Source: MGIIb-Q1 sp964342465
GTDB taxonomy: Archaea > Thermoplasmatota > Poseidoniia > Poseidoniales > Thalassarchaeaceae
Direction of reading: 5' to 3'
DNA: 64,000 bases
Assembly (NCBI GenBank): GCA_964342465.1
Contig: CAYFFQ010000008.1
Span: 1 to 64,000, forward strand
Numbering within the stretch: position 1 is the first letter of the stretch; every line of letters begins with the position of its first letter. Made by a program: the position numbers and the translations under genes. Below the pieces are notes generated by a model, which was not told the origin of the DNA, ran no database searches, and saw nothing but the letters and a program-made list of their open reading frames with translations. Positions 45,431 through 54,964 of the stretch are shown here, piece by piece.

Positions 45431-46212
45431 GTGATGAACCCCCCGCTCTGCGAGTCACTGGTCTTTCGAAAGATTTCGGCGGCCTGCGGGCGGTTGATGG
45501 AGTTTCTTTCGAAGTTGCCGATGGTGAATTCGTTGGTCTCATCGGGCCGAACGGATGCGGCAAGACGACCACCTTCAACTGCATTTCGGGGCTTCTTGAG
45601 AAGTCGTCAGGAAGCGTGGAGGTCTTCGGAAGGGAAACTACTGGAATGAGAACCGATGAGATACAGAAACTCGGACTCACGCGCACCTTCCAGCACACCC
45701 GTTTATGGAAGGAGATGACCGTCATCGAAAACCTTCTCGTCCCACCGAGGAAACAGTTCTCACCAAACCCTCTCACTTCGTTACTGCGGCCACATAGTAG
45801 GCAGGCAGAGAAAAAAAGGTTGGAGGATGCCTATGCAACACTTGACCTGTTGGAGGTACCCCACATGGCCGAAAATCTCGCTGGTGAGTTGTCGGGTGGG
45901 CAATCCAAACTCGTCGACATCGGGCGCGCTCTGATGGGGGACAGCAGATTTCTCCTGCTCGATGAACCGGTGGCCGGCGTCGCTGGACCGTTAGCAGAGA
46001 AGATTTTCCAAAACCTCAGAAAATTCGTCAATGAGCGTGGAATCTCCATATTGGTCATAGAACACAACATGGATTTCATTCTCCGCCGTGGCGTGGATAG
46101 AATCATAGTCATGGACCAAGGAAGAATCCTGATGCAAGGCACTCCTGAAGAAGTCAAGGAGAGCCGTGAGGTCATTGAAGCCTATCTCGGCGGGGTCGGT
46201 GAAGAAGAATGA
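45427..46212 (+). CDS. livG: Branched-chain amino-acid ABC transporter ATPase LivG
   Basis: This 261-residue ATPase has Walker A GPNGCGKTT near residue 40, FNCISGLLEKSSG, the LivG-type LTRTFQHTRLWKEMTVIEN, signature LSGGQSKLVDIGRAL, Walker B FLLLDEPVAGV and switch VIEHNMDFI. The signature-loop wording and insertion after the Q-loop fit LivG rather than LivF. The ATG overlaps the permease stop, and its stop overlaps the livF start, so all transporter genes are translationally coupled. Confidence 0.93.
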   Translation: MSDEPPALRVTGLSKDFGGLRAVDGVSFEVADGEFVGLIGPNGCGKTTTFNCISGLLEKSSGSVEVFGRETTGMRTDEIQKLGLTRTFQHTRLWKEMTVIENLLVPPRKQFSPNPLTSLLRPHSRQAEKKRLEDAYATLDLLEVPHMAENLAGELSGGQSKLVDIGRALMGDSRFLLLDEPVAGVAGPLAEKIFQNLRKFVNERGISILVIEHNMDFILRRGVDRIIVMDQGRILMQGTPEEVKESREVIEAYLGGVGEEE

Positions 46213-46928
46213 CGAGGCTACTCGATGTCAGAGGACTAGAAGGTGGCTACGGCGCCGTCAAGATTCTCCACGGAATTGACCTGCACATCGACAAGGGAGA
46301 GTTCGTCACAATCATCGGTCCCAACGGATGCGGAAAATCAACCTTCATCAAGGTGCTATTCGGAATAGCGACCCACTACAAGGGCAAGGTCTACCATGAT
46401 GGCGACGATGTATCGGCATGGAGAACAGACAGACTGGTGAAACGGGGTATTGCCTATGTACCTCAGGTGAACAACGTCTTTCCTTCTCTCACTGTGCATG
46501 AGAACCTCCAAATGGGGGGGATCGCGCTACCCCCGGGTATTCTTGCGGAGAGGATAGAGCGAGCCCTCGCGATGTTTCCCGACTTGAAGCCGAGAGTCAG
46601 CGATTTAGCAGCCTCGCTTTCTGGTGGCCAACGGCAGATGCTCGCCCTTTCCCGAGCGCTCATCAGTGACCCTCAGTTTCTTCTTCTCGACGAGCCGACA
46701 GCAGCTCTCTCCCCTCTGTATCAACAGCAGATAATCGAGCGAATTGATGCCCTGAGGGAACACGGAATAACGGTCTTGATTGTTGAGCAGAACGCTCGTC
46801 TTTCTCTCGCCCGCTCTGACCGCGGCTACATCTTCGCCGGTGGCAGGGTGGTTCACACTGGTTCTGCTGAAGAGATTCTCAATGACCCCGACATAGGGAA
46901 ATATTTCCTCGGCATCAAGGAAGACTGA
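46209..46928 (+). CDS. livF: Branched-chain amino-acid ABC transporter ATPase LivF
   Basis: This 239-residue ATPase has GPNGCGKSTF (Walker A), RGIAYVPQVNNVFPSLTVHEN (Q-loop), LSGGQRQMLALSRAL (signature), FLLLDEPTAALSP (Walker B) and VLIVEQNAR (switch), a typical LivF series. It closes the transporter operon. The 112 bases to the next stop hold a short G-run near 46971 but no clear terminator. Confidence 0.93.
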   Translation: MTRLLDVRGLEGGYGAVKILHGIDLHIDKGEFVTIIGPNGCGKSTFIKVLFGIATHYKGKVYHDGDDVSAWRTDRLVKRGIAYVPQVNNVFPSLTVHENLQMGGIALPPGILAERIERALAMFPDLKPRVSDLAASLSGGQRQMLALSRALISDPQFLLLDEPTAALSPLYQQQIIERIDALREHGITVLIVEQNARLSLARSDRGYIFAGGRVVHTGSAEEILNDPDIGKYFLGIKED

Positions 46929-47040
46929 CCGAGACTTCCCTCCCAACCAGAGATGCGGGTGGGGGTTCAAGCGATGCCGATAGGCACGATTTACCCAATC
47001 CCTGCTAACCGAACATTCAGAGGGTTTCTCGCTGCTTGCT

Positions 47041-47709
47041 TCAATCTTCACTTACAACCCATTTGACAAGAGAGGACTCAGCATTGTGTAGGTGCTCGCC
47101 GAGAGTGCTGCGGGCGATATCGAGTTTTGTCGCCAGTTCACGCATAGAGATTTTTCGGGGCTGGTCGTAATATCCAAGGTGGATGGCTTGTTGAATGACT
47201 TCTAGTTGTCGTTGTCCGATAAGTTCCCTAGCATCGTGCCTAGGGTCTTCGTGAGTGGTCACGGAGACTTTGTCTGGAGGGAGGAACTCTTTCGTTGTGG
47301 CAAGAAATCTGCTAATTCCAGCGGGCACACCGCGGACTGTCACGGCGATACCCTGAGAGGTGATGGAATATGGAGGATAGACGGCGATGTCGTCGTAAAT
47401 GACTGCTGCAGCAACCAATGGGTGCCGATTCATCACCACTACCGGCTGAGGTCCGTCACCGCGATTCGGTAATTCACCCTCGAAGTCAAGATAGGAAATC
47501 TTGTCCAAGTCACGGTATTCTGCTTCTCCTCTCATCGTGCAACGTGCGAGTTGTCTTACCCCTTCCGGCTGTACATCCAAGTGTGCAACCACTTCGAATG
47601 ACTCACAGTATTCCAGCAGTTCAGAGAATTCGGAATTGGCTACCGAAACCTCGTTCCAGAACAACTTCACTTCCTGCACACAACGCCGACTGCCGAACTC
47701 GGTTTTCAT
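47041..47709 (-). CDS. Bacterio-opsin-activator type HTH_10 transcriptional regulator
   Basis: This 222-residue protein has an N-terminal sensor-like region (CVQEVKLFWNEVSV at the start, parallel to the other regulator) and a C-terminal HTH_10 domain at about 165-220 (QRQLEVIQQAIHLGYYDQP, KISMRELATKLDIARSTLGEHL). ATG 47709, preceded by GGGAAGA, gives the same layout as the regulator at 15170; the frame stays open to 47817. It converges on the Liv operon, which makes control of amino-acid uptake possible but unproven. Confidence 0.82.
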   Translation of the reverse strand: MKTEFGSRRCVQEVKLFWNEVSVANSEFSELLEYCESFEVVAHLDVQPEGVRQLARCTMRGEAEYRDLDKISYLDFEGELPNRGDGPQPVVVMNRHPLVAAAVIYDDIAVYPPYSITSQGIAVTVRGVPAGISRFLATTKEFLPPDKVSVTTHEDPRHDARELIGQRQLEVIQQAIHLGYYDQPRKISMRELATKLDIARSTLGEHLHNAESSLVKWVVSED

Positions 47710-47799
47710 TCTTCCCAACCTCTTGAGTTGCCGAGGCGGTGATGAAGAGTCAAGCCCAGCCATCCTTCTCCCAACCAACCTTGCTTGAGTAGGGAATGA

Positions 47800-48302
47800 A
47801 ATGGTGAACCCAGCCATAGTTCATCCGACCCTTCGTCAGCCCCCTACAGGAGGGTTGTGAGCCAATTCCTAGTTCTCAACGGTGGCTGCGAACTCACATC
47901 TGATGGAATCTGTTTTCATCGGATTCCAAAAGGGGGTTTCGATAGGGGCTCCGCCCCCTTCGTTCGCGGAGGTTGCTGTGAGACATCACCCTATCCTTAG
48001 TTCCCTTAGGGGATTGTGAATCATCACCCAAGCCATAGTTCGCCTGAGTGGCCGCGAACTCACATCGGATGGATTCTGCTTTCATCTGATTCCAGAAGGG
48101 GGTTTCGATAGGGGCTCCGCCCCCTTCGTCTGGTGGCCGCGAACTCACATCGGATGGATTCTGCTTTCATCTGATTACAGAAGGGGGTTTCAATAGGGGC
48201 TCCGCCCCCTTCGGCTGGTGGCCGCGAACTCATATCTGATGGAATCTGCTTTCATCTGATTCCAGAAGGGGGTTTCGATAGGGGCTCCGCCCCCTTCGTC
48301 CG
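47800..48302. repeat. 84-bp repeat array made of the dispersed hairpin-rich repeat
   Basis: Units beginning gtggccgcgaactcac start at 48049, 48133 and 48218 (period 84-85). A diverged unit (gtggctgcgaactcac) starts at 47882, two periods upstream. Each unit holds catcggatggattctgc or catctgatggaatctgc, aagggggtttcgatagg and ggctccgcccccttcg, the last able to form a G/C hairpin. The flanks carry agccatagttcatccgaccc and agccatagttcgcc. No gene lies between 47710 and 48362. Confidence 0.93.
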
Positions 48303-48362
48303 CCCCCTTCGTCCGAGGCGGTCGGGTAAGAGTTAATGTGCATTGAATCACATCATTACACC

Positions 48363-51300
48363 ATGAGCGATGGTACTGAAGAGCAGAGGCAAAGATTCCG
48401 AGCCACACCTGAGGAATTGGGAGACGGCGGAAAAAGACCTCAACTCGGGCAAGAACAGACATATTTTCCAGGATTGCAAGTGACATCGCCTCCCCCATTG
48501 TCAACCGAGATTGATACCGCGAAGTTAGGCATGTTTTTCTCCATAATCGGCGGAATCATCGCCTTGGCGATCGCTATTGGGCGATTCATGACCAGCGAAC
48601 TTGACAGCGATACGGAATTTCTCTATATGGCAGTCGGAGCGGGGCTTCTCGTCCTCTTTTCCTACGGTTTTGTCGAGGTGCAACTTCGGCGACACAGTAG
48701 TATCTCGATAGTACACGACTATGTTCTCTCATTCGGCCATCTTTTCGCTGTCCTCGGTGCCTTCTGGTTCACACGGTGGGCGCTCTACTTCTTCTGTGGA
48801 TACTACCCTGAAGTGGGTGAGGTGTGCGGTCGGGGCTTCGGTACTTCAGCGTGGACGCCTGCTGGATGGGGGGCGCTGGTGCAAACAGTCGTTTTCCTGC
48901 TCATCGGCCTTTCACAATGGCACCAGAACAAACGAGCCGGGGCGACGATGCTGCCGCGACTCGTGACCGTCCTCTCGCCACTTGTCATCCTGTTAATAGG
49001 GGCTGAAATCTGGGTTTCATGGGCTGGTGATGTCGTCTCAGTTCCAGTTCTTCTCAGCGCATTGTTACTCACCGGCATGGGTATGTGGCTTGCATCGGAA
49101 TCGAATCGGGCGCCACTGTTTCTCGGAGCAGCGATTCTTTCGCTCATCATTCCCTTCGCCTACGAAATGAAAGTTGGTGGCGGGGCAGGTCTTACTCTTC
49201 TCGCCATGGTTGTGCTGATGCAGGGGGTCTTCGCATCAGCACCAGGTCTTTCGCGGCAGATGATTCAACACGGCTCCATCATCTTGGTTCTCATTATTCT
49301 GGTAGCCGAGTTCTTCGCCGTCGTTGGTGACTTAGATCTCGTTTTAGTGGCGACAATCGACAATCCGTTGGCCAGTCTGCCGCTTTTCATTTGGCTCTCG
49401 TTGTTGGTAGGCTACTTCATTCCCGTCCACATGCGGCGGGTTCCATGGATGCCGATTGGTCTCGGCATCGGGCTGGCATTCCTGCCTTCTCCCGGTTCCG
49501 GCTTGGCATGGGCTCTTGCCATCATCGCCTTCGTCTACATGCTCAACCAACCACAGACTCGTCGGTGGGTCGCAGATTGGACCTACGCCATGCTCGCCAC
49601 TTCGTGGTTCCTCGTCGACTGGCTTTCCTCATTGTCCAATCTCCATAATCCATTCGAAATACTCGCTCTCGACCCGACATTCTTGGTGGTTCCACCCGCC
49701 GCACTGCTGTTCCTCGGAGGAGTTGCAAGTGAACATGGCCGCCTCTCCAAGGCCCCATACCACCTGATGGTCCTACTCACTCTGCTCTCCCATGAGATGT
49801 TGTATGGGACAGGGCCATATCTTCCCTTGGTGTTCGTCGGTTATCTCCTTCTTCTTGTGGCACAGCAGGCCCACAATTCTGCGAAAATTGATATTGAAGA
49901 TATCAATAACCGGCGCTCGGTTTCAGTCCTCGTTTTTGCCACTGGGGCTGCCCTCTTAATCCTCGAGGCCATGGGTCGATTGGATAGTGGATTGGGAGCC
50001 GCCCTCGGAGTCACTCAAGTTGGTGTCGAAGCATTCGTTGGTGCAGTAATTCTCTACTTCCTAGGAAGAACTCTGCGCTCGATAGAGTTGGACATTGGAA
50101 ACCTTGCTGCATCACTGTTGGACATTCTGATTCAGGTTACTGATTGGGACCCTCGGACTGGAGAGTGGTCCATCACTCCTAACAAGTGGAGTGAGAAGTT
50201 GCGCTCGGTGAACTTGGGTGCTGCGATGCGACCATCAATGGTCATGTCGCTGATGGTTCTCTCACTCGCATCTGCCCGCGCTACTGAGAGTTGGACAGTT
50301 CTTCTCCTGCTCCTGCCGGTCATAGTGCTGATGCGTGAAATCCTGTTTGAGTCGGAGAAGAGTAATGTGGTAAGGGCTACCGGAGTTTGGCTTCTCTTCT
50401 TCGTTGGATTTCCTTGGTCGTGGCGGATTCACCAACTGTTGCATGACGCTGCACCTACTCAGATTCTGCCGTCACAAGTGGTCTTTGATGTGTTGATGTT
50501 GGCCGGGCCACTGCTCGGCCAATTCATGCTCACTCGACAGGGAGTGGTCAAGGAGGAAGGAAGGGCGGCGGATTGGCTGCTCATAGGAGTCGGAGCAGTC
50601 GCACTTCTCGACACGAGTGGGGGCATTCTGCTCATAGGGATGATGCTATTGATGTTCGTTCGCTCGATTCAACATCGTCGTTCATATCCCATCAACACCC
50701 TCCCCATATTCTGGGGTTTTGGGGCGTATCTGTTGGGACTACTCTCTGTGGCCATAGTTGATGGCGCGCCGCGGATTGACTCGCTGTTGGTCGTCCGTGA
50801 ATCGTTGTTCATCGGCTTCACCTATCCCGCTTGGGTGGGGCTCGGGTGGGTGCTTCTCGGCGCGGTACCACTCATCATGTTCGTTCGCGAACTCCGCCTC
50901 GCCGCCTCTGGTGGTGAGGGAGATAGAGAAGGTCTGGTGGCCTATCCCGTCGTCGTTCCGTCTATCTCTCTCCTGATAGGGCTACATCTGTTGTTCGCAG
51001 AACCGTATATCCTGATGTTAGTAGTGGTGACGATTGCAGGTATCGCTGCTTGGGCGAGTGGAAAATTGACTGCATTTTGGGTCTGGCCTCCCGCCTTCGC
51101 CGCTGCTTTGGCAGCAGCGGCTGAAGATGGCAAGTGGTTCGGGGCCAATGGATTTCCTGAATCACTCTCACTCGCCGCAATCGCTTCCATGGCGGTTGCG
51201 GTACTGTTCTGGCGTGGAATCATGCAGAAGAGGGCTCCTGAAGCCATCTCCGGAAAGTTTCAACCGAATGCTGATGACATCTTCGGATTCGATATTGAAG

Positions 51301-52367
51301 CGAAATACGAACATACTCGTATCGCCATCGCCAACATGCAACTCATCTATGCCGCACTTTTCAGTTTCATGGGATGGAATGCATGGTCTGGATTAGTTTT
51401 CCTGATAGTGACCTTTTTCATATCGTTGAAGTTGTGGATGGAGAGACATCCGAAATCGATGTTTTCAGCAATTCTCCTTGAAGCGACAGCAGTCGCCAAC
51501 TTCACTGACCACACAATCGGCTCACAGTGGGCATTGGAAGCGATGGGTGGATGGTTGGTCTTGTCCGGCCTTGTCCTCACATGGGCTTCATGGCGAAACT
51601 GGGATTTTGAGTGGAAGGAGTTGGCCGATGAAGAAGTACACTCAATCTCTGGGATTGCAGGTATTTTCGGAGCAATCTATGTTCCATTGGGTGCTTTGAT
51701 GCTCTCGGATGACCCGGGGCTGTGGATGTTCGGGGCGGTGCTCTCGGTCTATGGTGGGGTGCAGATGATGATAGGATTCGACCGTGATGAGGCGTGGCGA
51801 CGCATCTACACCCTGATTTCAATACCTCTCGGCATTCTCATCGTCGCCGGCGACATCTCCAATGGAGTGATGCAGGGGGTGATGTACCTACTCGCTGCTC
51901 TGACGCTGTTCGGTCAGGGATTCCTTTACATGATGAGGGCTGGAGTTCAGGTCTCAGGGACGGGGGCGGAAGGCAGTCGAGTCGCAGAAGTCTTCACCTC
52001 ACAGTTTTCACTAGCCGAACCGGAAAATGAAGGTGTGGAAAAACCGGTCTCATCAAGTGGCGAGGGTGCGGGTTCGGATTCACTAGATGAAATCCCAAAG
52101 GAGTCATCTACAACTGCTGAAGTTCAAGATTCTGGCCCAGATGAGATATTCCATGAACAATCTCCTGAAGATATTGCCCAACCTAGAACTACAGTGCAGA
52201 CAATAGACCGCTTCGACAGTGGAGAAGGATTCGATGTTGAACTACCGCCCGATATTCTAGCACGGATTCGCCATGCTCTCGCAGGGACTATCCATGAAGG
52301 ATTCAAACCGGTTGTCAAGTGGGATGCTTACGGGCAAGTTATTCTTGATTTTGAACCTCTTGAATGA
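48363..52367 (+). CDS. Giant polytopic membrane protein of unknown function
   Basis: This is a 1334-residue protein. The first 45 residues are soluble and hydrophilic. They are followed by about 30 or more predicted membrane spans running to roughly residue 1190, broken by short polar loops. One longer loop near 580-610 contains DILIQVTDWDPRTGEW. The last 140 residues are soluble, acidic and Ser-rich, and end in a folded-looking segment (PPDILARIRHALAGTIHEGF, VVKWDAYGQVILDFEPLE). No catalytic or transporter signature is evident. ATG 48363 is favoured over the GTG-type start at 48336. It is followed directly by the second copy of the structured element. Confidence 0.8.
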   Translation: MSDGTEEQRQRFRATPEELGDGGKRPQLGQEQTYFPGLQVTSPPPLSTEIDTAKLGMFFSIIGGIIALAIAIGRFMTSELDSDTEFLYMAVGAGLLVLFSYGFVEVQLRRHSSISIVHDYVLSFGHLFAVLGAFWFTRWALYFFCGYYPEVGEVCGRGFGTSAWTPAGWGALVQTVVFLLIGLSQWHQNKRAGATMLPRLVTVLSPLVILLIGAEIWVSWAGDVVSVPVLLSALLLTGMGMWLASESNRAPLFLGAAILSLIIPFAYEMKVGGGAGLTLLAMVVLMQGVFASAPGLSRQMIQHGSIILVLIILVAEFFAVVGDLDLVLVATIDNPLASLPLFIWLSLLVGYFIPVHMRRVPWMPIGLGIGLAFLPSPGSGLAWALAIIAFVYMLNQPQTRRWVADWTYAMLATSWFLVDWLSSLSNLHNPFEILALDPTFLVVPPAALLFLGGVASEHGRLSKAPYHLMVLLTLLSHEMLYGTGPYLPLVFVGYLLLLVAQQAHNSAKIDIEDINNRRSVSVLVFATGAALLILEAMGRLDSGLGAALGVTQVGVEAFVGAVILYFLGRTLRSIELDIGNLAASLLDILIQVTDWDPRTGEWSITPNKWSEKLRSVNLGAAMRPSMVMSLMVLSLASARATESWTVLLLLLPVIVLMREILFESEKSNVVRATGVWLLFFVGFPWSWRIHQLLHDAAPTQILPSQVVFDVLMLAGPLLGQFMLTRQGVVKEEGRAADWLLIGVGAVALLDTSGGILLIGMMLLMFVRSIQHRRSYPINTLPIFWGFGAYLLGLLSVAIVDGAPRIDSLLVVRESLFIGFTYPAWVGLGWVLLGAVPLIMFVRELRLAASGGEGDREGLVAYPVVVPSISLLIGLHLLFAEPYILMLVVVTIAGIAAWASGKLTAFWVWPPAFAAALAAAAEDGKWFGANGFPESLSLAAIASMAVAVLFWRGIMQKRAPEAISGKFQPNADDIFGFDIEAKYEHTRIAIANMQLIYAALFSFMGWNAWSGLVFLIVTFFISLKLWMERHPKSMFSAILLEATAVANFTDHTIGSQWALEAMGGWLVLSGLVLTWASWRNWDFEWKELADEEVHSISGIAGIFGAIYVPLGALMLSDDPGLWMFGAVLSVYGGVQMMIGFDRDEAWRRIYTLISIPLGILIVAGDISNGVMQGVMYLLAALTLFGQGFLYMMRAGVQVSGTGAEGSRVAEVFTSQFSLAEPENEGVEKPVSSSGEGAGSDSLDEIPKESSTTAEVQDSGPDEIFHEQSPEDIAQPRTTVQTIDRFDSGEGFDVELPPDILARIRHALAGTIHEGFKPVVKWDAYGQVILDFEPLE

Positions 52368-52373
52368 GGGCTC

Positions 52374-52425
52374 GTAGGGGGGCTGCGTAGGGGGGCTGCG
52401 TAGGGGGGCTGCGTAGGGGGGCTGC
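52374..52425. repeat. 13-bp tandem repeat, 4 copies
   Basis: Four perfect units of gtaggggggctgc begin seven bases after the stop of the giant membrane protein. The last unit's G-run can pair with CACCCCCC just downstream, mirroring the hairpin at 38945-38964 at the head of element copy A. Confidence 0.95.
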
Positions 52426-52426
52426 C

Positions 52427-52605
52427 ACCCCCCTTACAATCCCCCCGTGACAAATAATCATTAATTACAACAAACGCGGATTTATCTTCGTCAGTTGGAA
52501 TCGCTCATGCGGAAGATTCGGCCACGGCCGAATCGACTCCATATCGTTCCCGCTGAGATGAAGTCCTCGGCAAATGCACCGATGAATTGCCCGTAGGGCA
52601 TACAT
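52427..52605. ncRNA. Candidate structured RNA element, copy B
   Basis: This is homologous to 38966-39139 with long identical blocks (caaacgcggattta, tcgctcatgcggaagatt, ttcccgctgagatgaagtcc). The variable hairpin is GATTCGGC-CACG-GCCGAATC at 52515-52534, pairing kept although the middle of the stem differs from copy A. The downstream hairpin is TGCCC-GTA-GGGCA at about 52588-52600. Like copy A it begins right behind a plus-strand stop codon. Confidence 0.5.
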
Positions 52606-52640
52606 CCCATACTCCTGTGAGCCAGATAAGGTTGTGAAGA

Positions 52641-52890
52641 GTTGAGCGCAGCCATAGTTCATCCGACCCCCCTTCGGGTGGGGTTCGCCCCTTAGTTGGT
52701 GGAGGTGGCTGCGAACTCACATCTGATGGAATCTGCATTCATCTGATTGCAGAAGGGGGTTTCGAAAGGGGGGTTCGCCCCCTTCGGGTGGGGTCCGCCC
52801 CCTTCGTTCGCCCCATTCGGGTGGGGTTCGCCCCCTTCGGGTGGGGTCCGCCCCCTTCGTTCGCGGGGGTGGCGATGAAAAGTTGAGCCG
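52641..52890. repeat. Dispersed hairpin-rich repeat, copy after element B
   Basis: This contains gagcgcagccatagttcatc and ggctgcgaactcacatctga followed by tggaatctgcattcatctga. It then has a short run of direct repeats with alternating ttcgcccccttcgggtgggg and tccgcccccttcg. The last block, ccgagccatagttcgc, falls at about 52883-52898. The order of blocks is the same as at 39167-39370. Confidence 0.85.
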
Positions 52891-52903
52891 AGCCATAGTT
52901 CGC

Positions 52904-53797
52904 TCAACGCTCATTCGGATGGCCCGTAGGGGGCTGACGCCAATTCGGCTCGTAGGGGTCCTGTGACTTGAGGCGGGCGAGAATCTGAGCGGTGACTGCA
53001 ATGGCAATCTCACTCGGTGATTCAGCGCCGATGTTCAGCCCGATGGGGCATGTCACATCATCGAGATATTCCTGCTTTATACCATCTTCAAGGGCTACTT
53101 CGGAAAACGATTTCCACTTTGCCTTCGAGCCGATGACCCCGATTTTAGTTCTCCACGAAGTGGGGTCAGCCTGTCTCAAGGCGAGTAATCCTCGCAGCAG
53201 TGTTTCGTCAACCCCCCAATCATGTCCGACGAGCAGGAGGTCAGAGAATCGAGCGAGTGTTGCACTGCTCTCTGAGGCTATGAACTCTTCAGCAGTTGTG
53301 AACAGGTGGTCGGACGCACAGGGGTAGGAGTCGACGTTGGCGTACTCCTCGCGCACATCGAAAACCGAGAATTTCCAATCGAGTAGTTCACAGGTATCAG
53401 CAATCGCCTCCCCACAGTGGCCTCCGCCGCAAATGAGGATGTGTGGCATCGGTTGAATCACCTCGAAGGAGAGGGTCACACCCCCCCCGCATAGGCTGTT
53501 GAGAGGCGTTCCTGCATGACCTTTCGCCTCCTTGCGCAATTGAAAGGTCTCGACGAAACCTCCCTGCTGGCCAGTTGATTTTTCATCCAAGAGGTCGCTC
53601 AGTCGTTTCAGGACATTGAGTTCCAACCCCCCACCCCCCACCGTCCCTTGCACATCACCGAGGTCACTGATGGCTACACGGGCCCCCGGTTTTCCAGGGA
53701 CTGAGCCACTTGATGAGAGGACGGTAGCCATGGCGATTCTTCTGCCATCGGTGAGTTGTTCGCTCACCCAGTTGAGGACGGGATGGGTCACGGTCAC
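52904..53797 (-). CDS. XdhC/CoxF family molybdenum-hydroxylase maturation factor
   Basis: This is a 297-residue protein of the XdhC/CoxI family, which binds and sulphurates or delivers molybdopterin cofactor to xanthine-oxidase-type enzymes. N-terminal segments (ATVLSSSGSVPGKPGARVAI, GTVGGGGLELNVLKR) and a C-terminal Rossmann-like part (HILICGGGHCGEAIADTCEL, LLLVGHDWGVDE, IGVIGSKAKWKSF, CPIGLNIGAESPSEIAIAV) are all present. It follows the mocA-like gene by 45 bases. The molybdenum hydroxylase that it presumably serves is encoded 20 kb away. Confidence 0.9.
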   Translation of the reverse strand: MTVTHPVLNWVSEQLTDGRRIAMATVLSSSGSVPGKPGARVAISDLGDVQGTVGGGGLELNVLKRLSDLLDEKSTGQQGGFVETFQLRKEAKGHAGTPLNSLCGGGVTLSFEVIQPMPHILICGGGHCGEAIADTCELLDWKFSVFDVREEYANVDSYPCASDHLFTTAEEFIASESSATLARFSDLLLVGHDWGVDETLLRGLLALRQADPTSWRTKIGVIGSKAKWKSFSEVALEDGIKQEYLDDVTCPIGLNIGAESPSEIAIAVTAQILARLKSQDPYEPNWRQPPTGHPNER

Positions 53798-53842
53798 TGC
53801 GACAGTGATGCCACCTTTGAGTGTACAGGGTGAAGATTCTGC

Positions 53843-54565
53843 TCAGGAAAATGACGCGCCAACCTCTTGATTGAGGGTTCTAACCGCCTTCTCAAGGTCA
53901 TTCAGGTCTTCTGGTGTGTCGACATTCAGATGGAGAAATTCGTCTGCAACATTGATTCTCATTGGTGAAATGAGGTCGCGAAGAGGAGTATCTTGTGAAG
54001 CCTGCATTATTCGCTCGACATCATCCTCTTTGATTAAGAGTGGATGGCCGCCTCGACCATCTTTGGCAGGGCAGGCGGCCACCTCGCTCATTCTCAGTGC
54101 TTCGATGGTTGAGAGAGAAAATCCGGGGCGGTCCACCGGAGCGATGAGGACATCCATTCCTCGCTTGCTCTTGAGAAGGGAGATGATGGTGGCAAGACCG
54201 CACTGAATTGAGCCGGTCCGCCCCTTCTCCGGTGCTGGATTGAGCACGACAGTTCGTTCTGGCAGGGCAAAAGTGACTCGGATGAGTAGTTCCTGATTCG
54301 TCACCACAATGGGGGTGATCTGAGAACTCTCTAGGCGTTCGACTATCCACCTGATTAGAGGAATCTCAATCCCACCGATTCTGACAGGGATGAGTGCCTT
54401 CGGCTGGCCGAGGCGTTGGCTTGCACCGGCGGCGAGGACCACAGCGTAATGATGAGGCACGATTTGAGTTCGTTCAGAGGAGGTTCTTGAGAACTCCGGT
54501 CGTGGTGTCGTTTTGAGTGAAAGTGGATTACTTTGATTTTCCAATGAATAATGATTAATGCTCAT
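53843..54565 (-). CDS. MobA-like nucleotidyltransferase (molybdenum cofactor cytidylyltransferase type)
   Basis: This protein of about 240 residues contains the nucleotide-binding loop VVLAAGASQRLGQPKALIP at about 42-60, then NPAPEKGRTGSIQCGL, DVLIAPVDRPGFS and the GRGGHPLLI motif, which fits the MocA type that makes molybdopterin cytosine dinucleotide. Its pairing with xdhC supports that. The first 40 residues are poorly conserved in appearance; ATG 54565 is the nearest Met and the frame is open to 54670. The upstream DNA becomes AT-rich. Confidence 0.85.
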   Translation of the reverse strand: MSINHYSLENQSNPLSLKTTPRPEFSRTSSERTQIVPHHYAVVLAAGASQRLGQPKALIPVRIGGIEIPLIRWIVERLESSQITPIVVTNQELLIRVTFALPERTVVLNPAPEKGRTGSIQCGLATIISLLKSKRGMDVLIAPVDRPGFSLSTIEALRMSEVAACPAKDGRGGHPLLIKEDDVERIMQASQDTPLRDLISPMRINVADEFLHLNVDTPEDLNDLEKAVRTLNQEVGASFS

Positions 54566-54676
54566 TATTTTGCTCTTTTCACTTTCCGAATCCGATTGAA
54601 ATTTCAGAATTCGATAATCCTTTAGAAGAAAGGGGTTGGTGAGAATCATTATACGCACTGCCGTTATCAATCAACG

Positions 54677-54949
54677 GTGAATCAGGCATTGACTGACCTT
54701 TTGAGAGCTGACACAGAATGGTCCGTCTCGTTGAAAGATAATGGTCTTCCAATAACACACCATTTTTCAGTTGGGGTGTGGCCGGCCTACGAGGTGATGC
54801 GCATCGACGGTTCCACCGGTTGGGGCATATACAAGTGGAATCCGCACGAATACCGACAATACGATGGGTCGCTAATGTTCAGTAGTGAGGTGGATGGCTA
54901 TCTACCAACTATGGAATTGTATTCTGCCGAAGTTGTTGATGTGATGTAA
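54677..54949 (+). CDS. Small hypothetical protein
   Basis: This 90-residue protein starts at a GTG. It is soluble, with aromatic-rich segments (GVWPAYEVMRI, STGWGIYKWNPHEY). No family is recognised. It lies in the AT-rich island, divergent from the mocA-like gene and 15 bases before a secreted-protein gene. Confidence 0.45.
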   Translation: MNQALTDLLRADTEWSVSLKDNGLPITHHFSVGVWPAYEVMRIDGSTGWGIYKWNPHEYRQYDGSLMFSSEVDGYLPTMELYSAEVVDVM

Positions 54950-54964
54950 TAGTTAATTGCGGTC

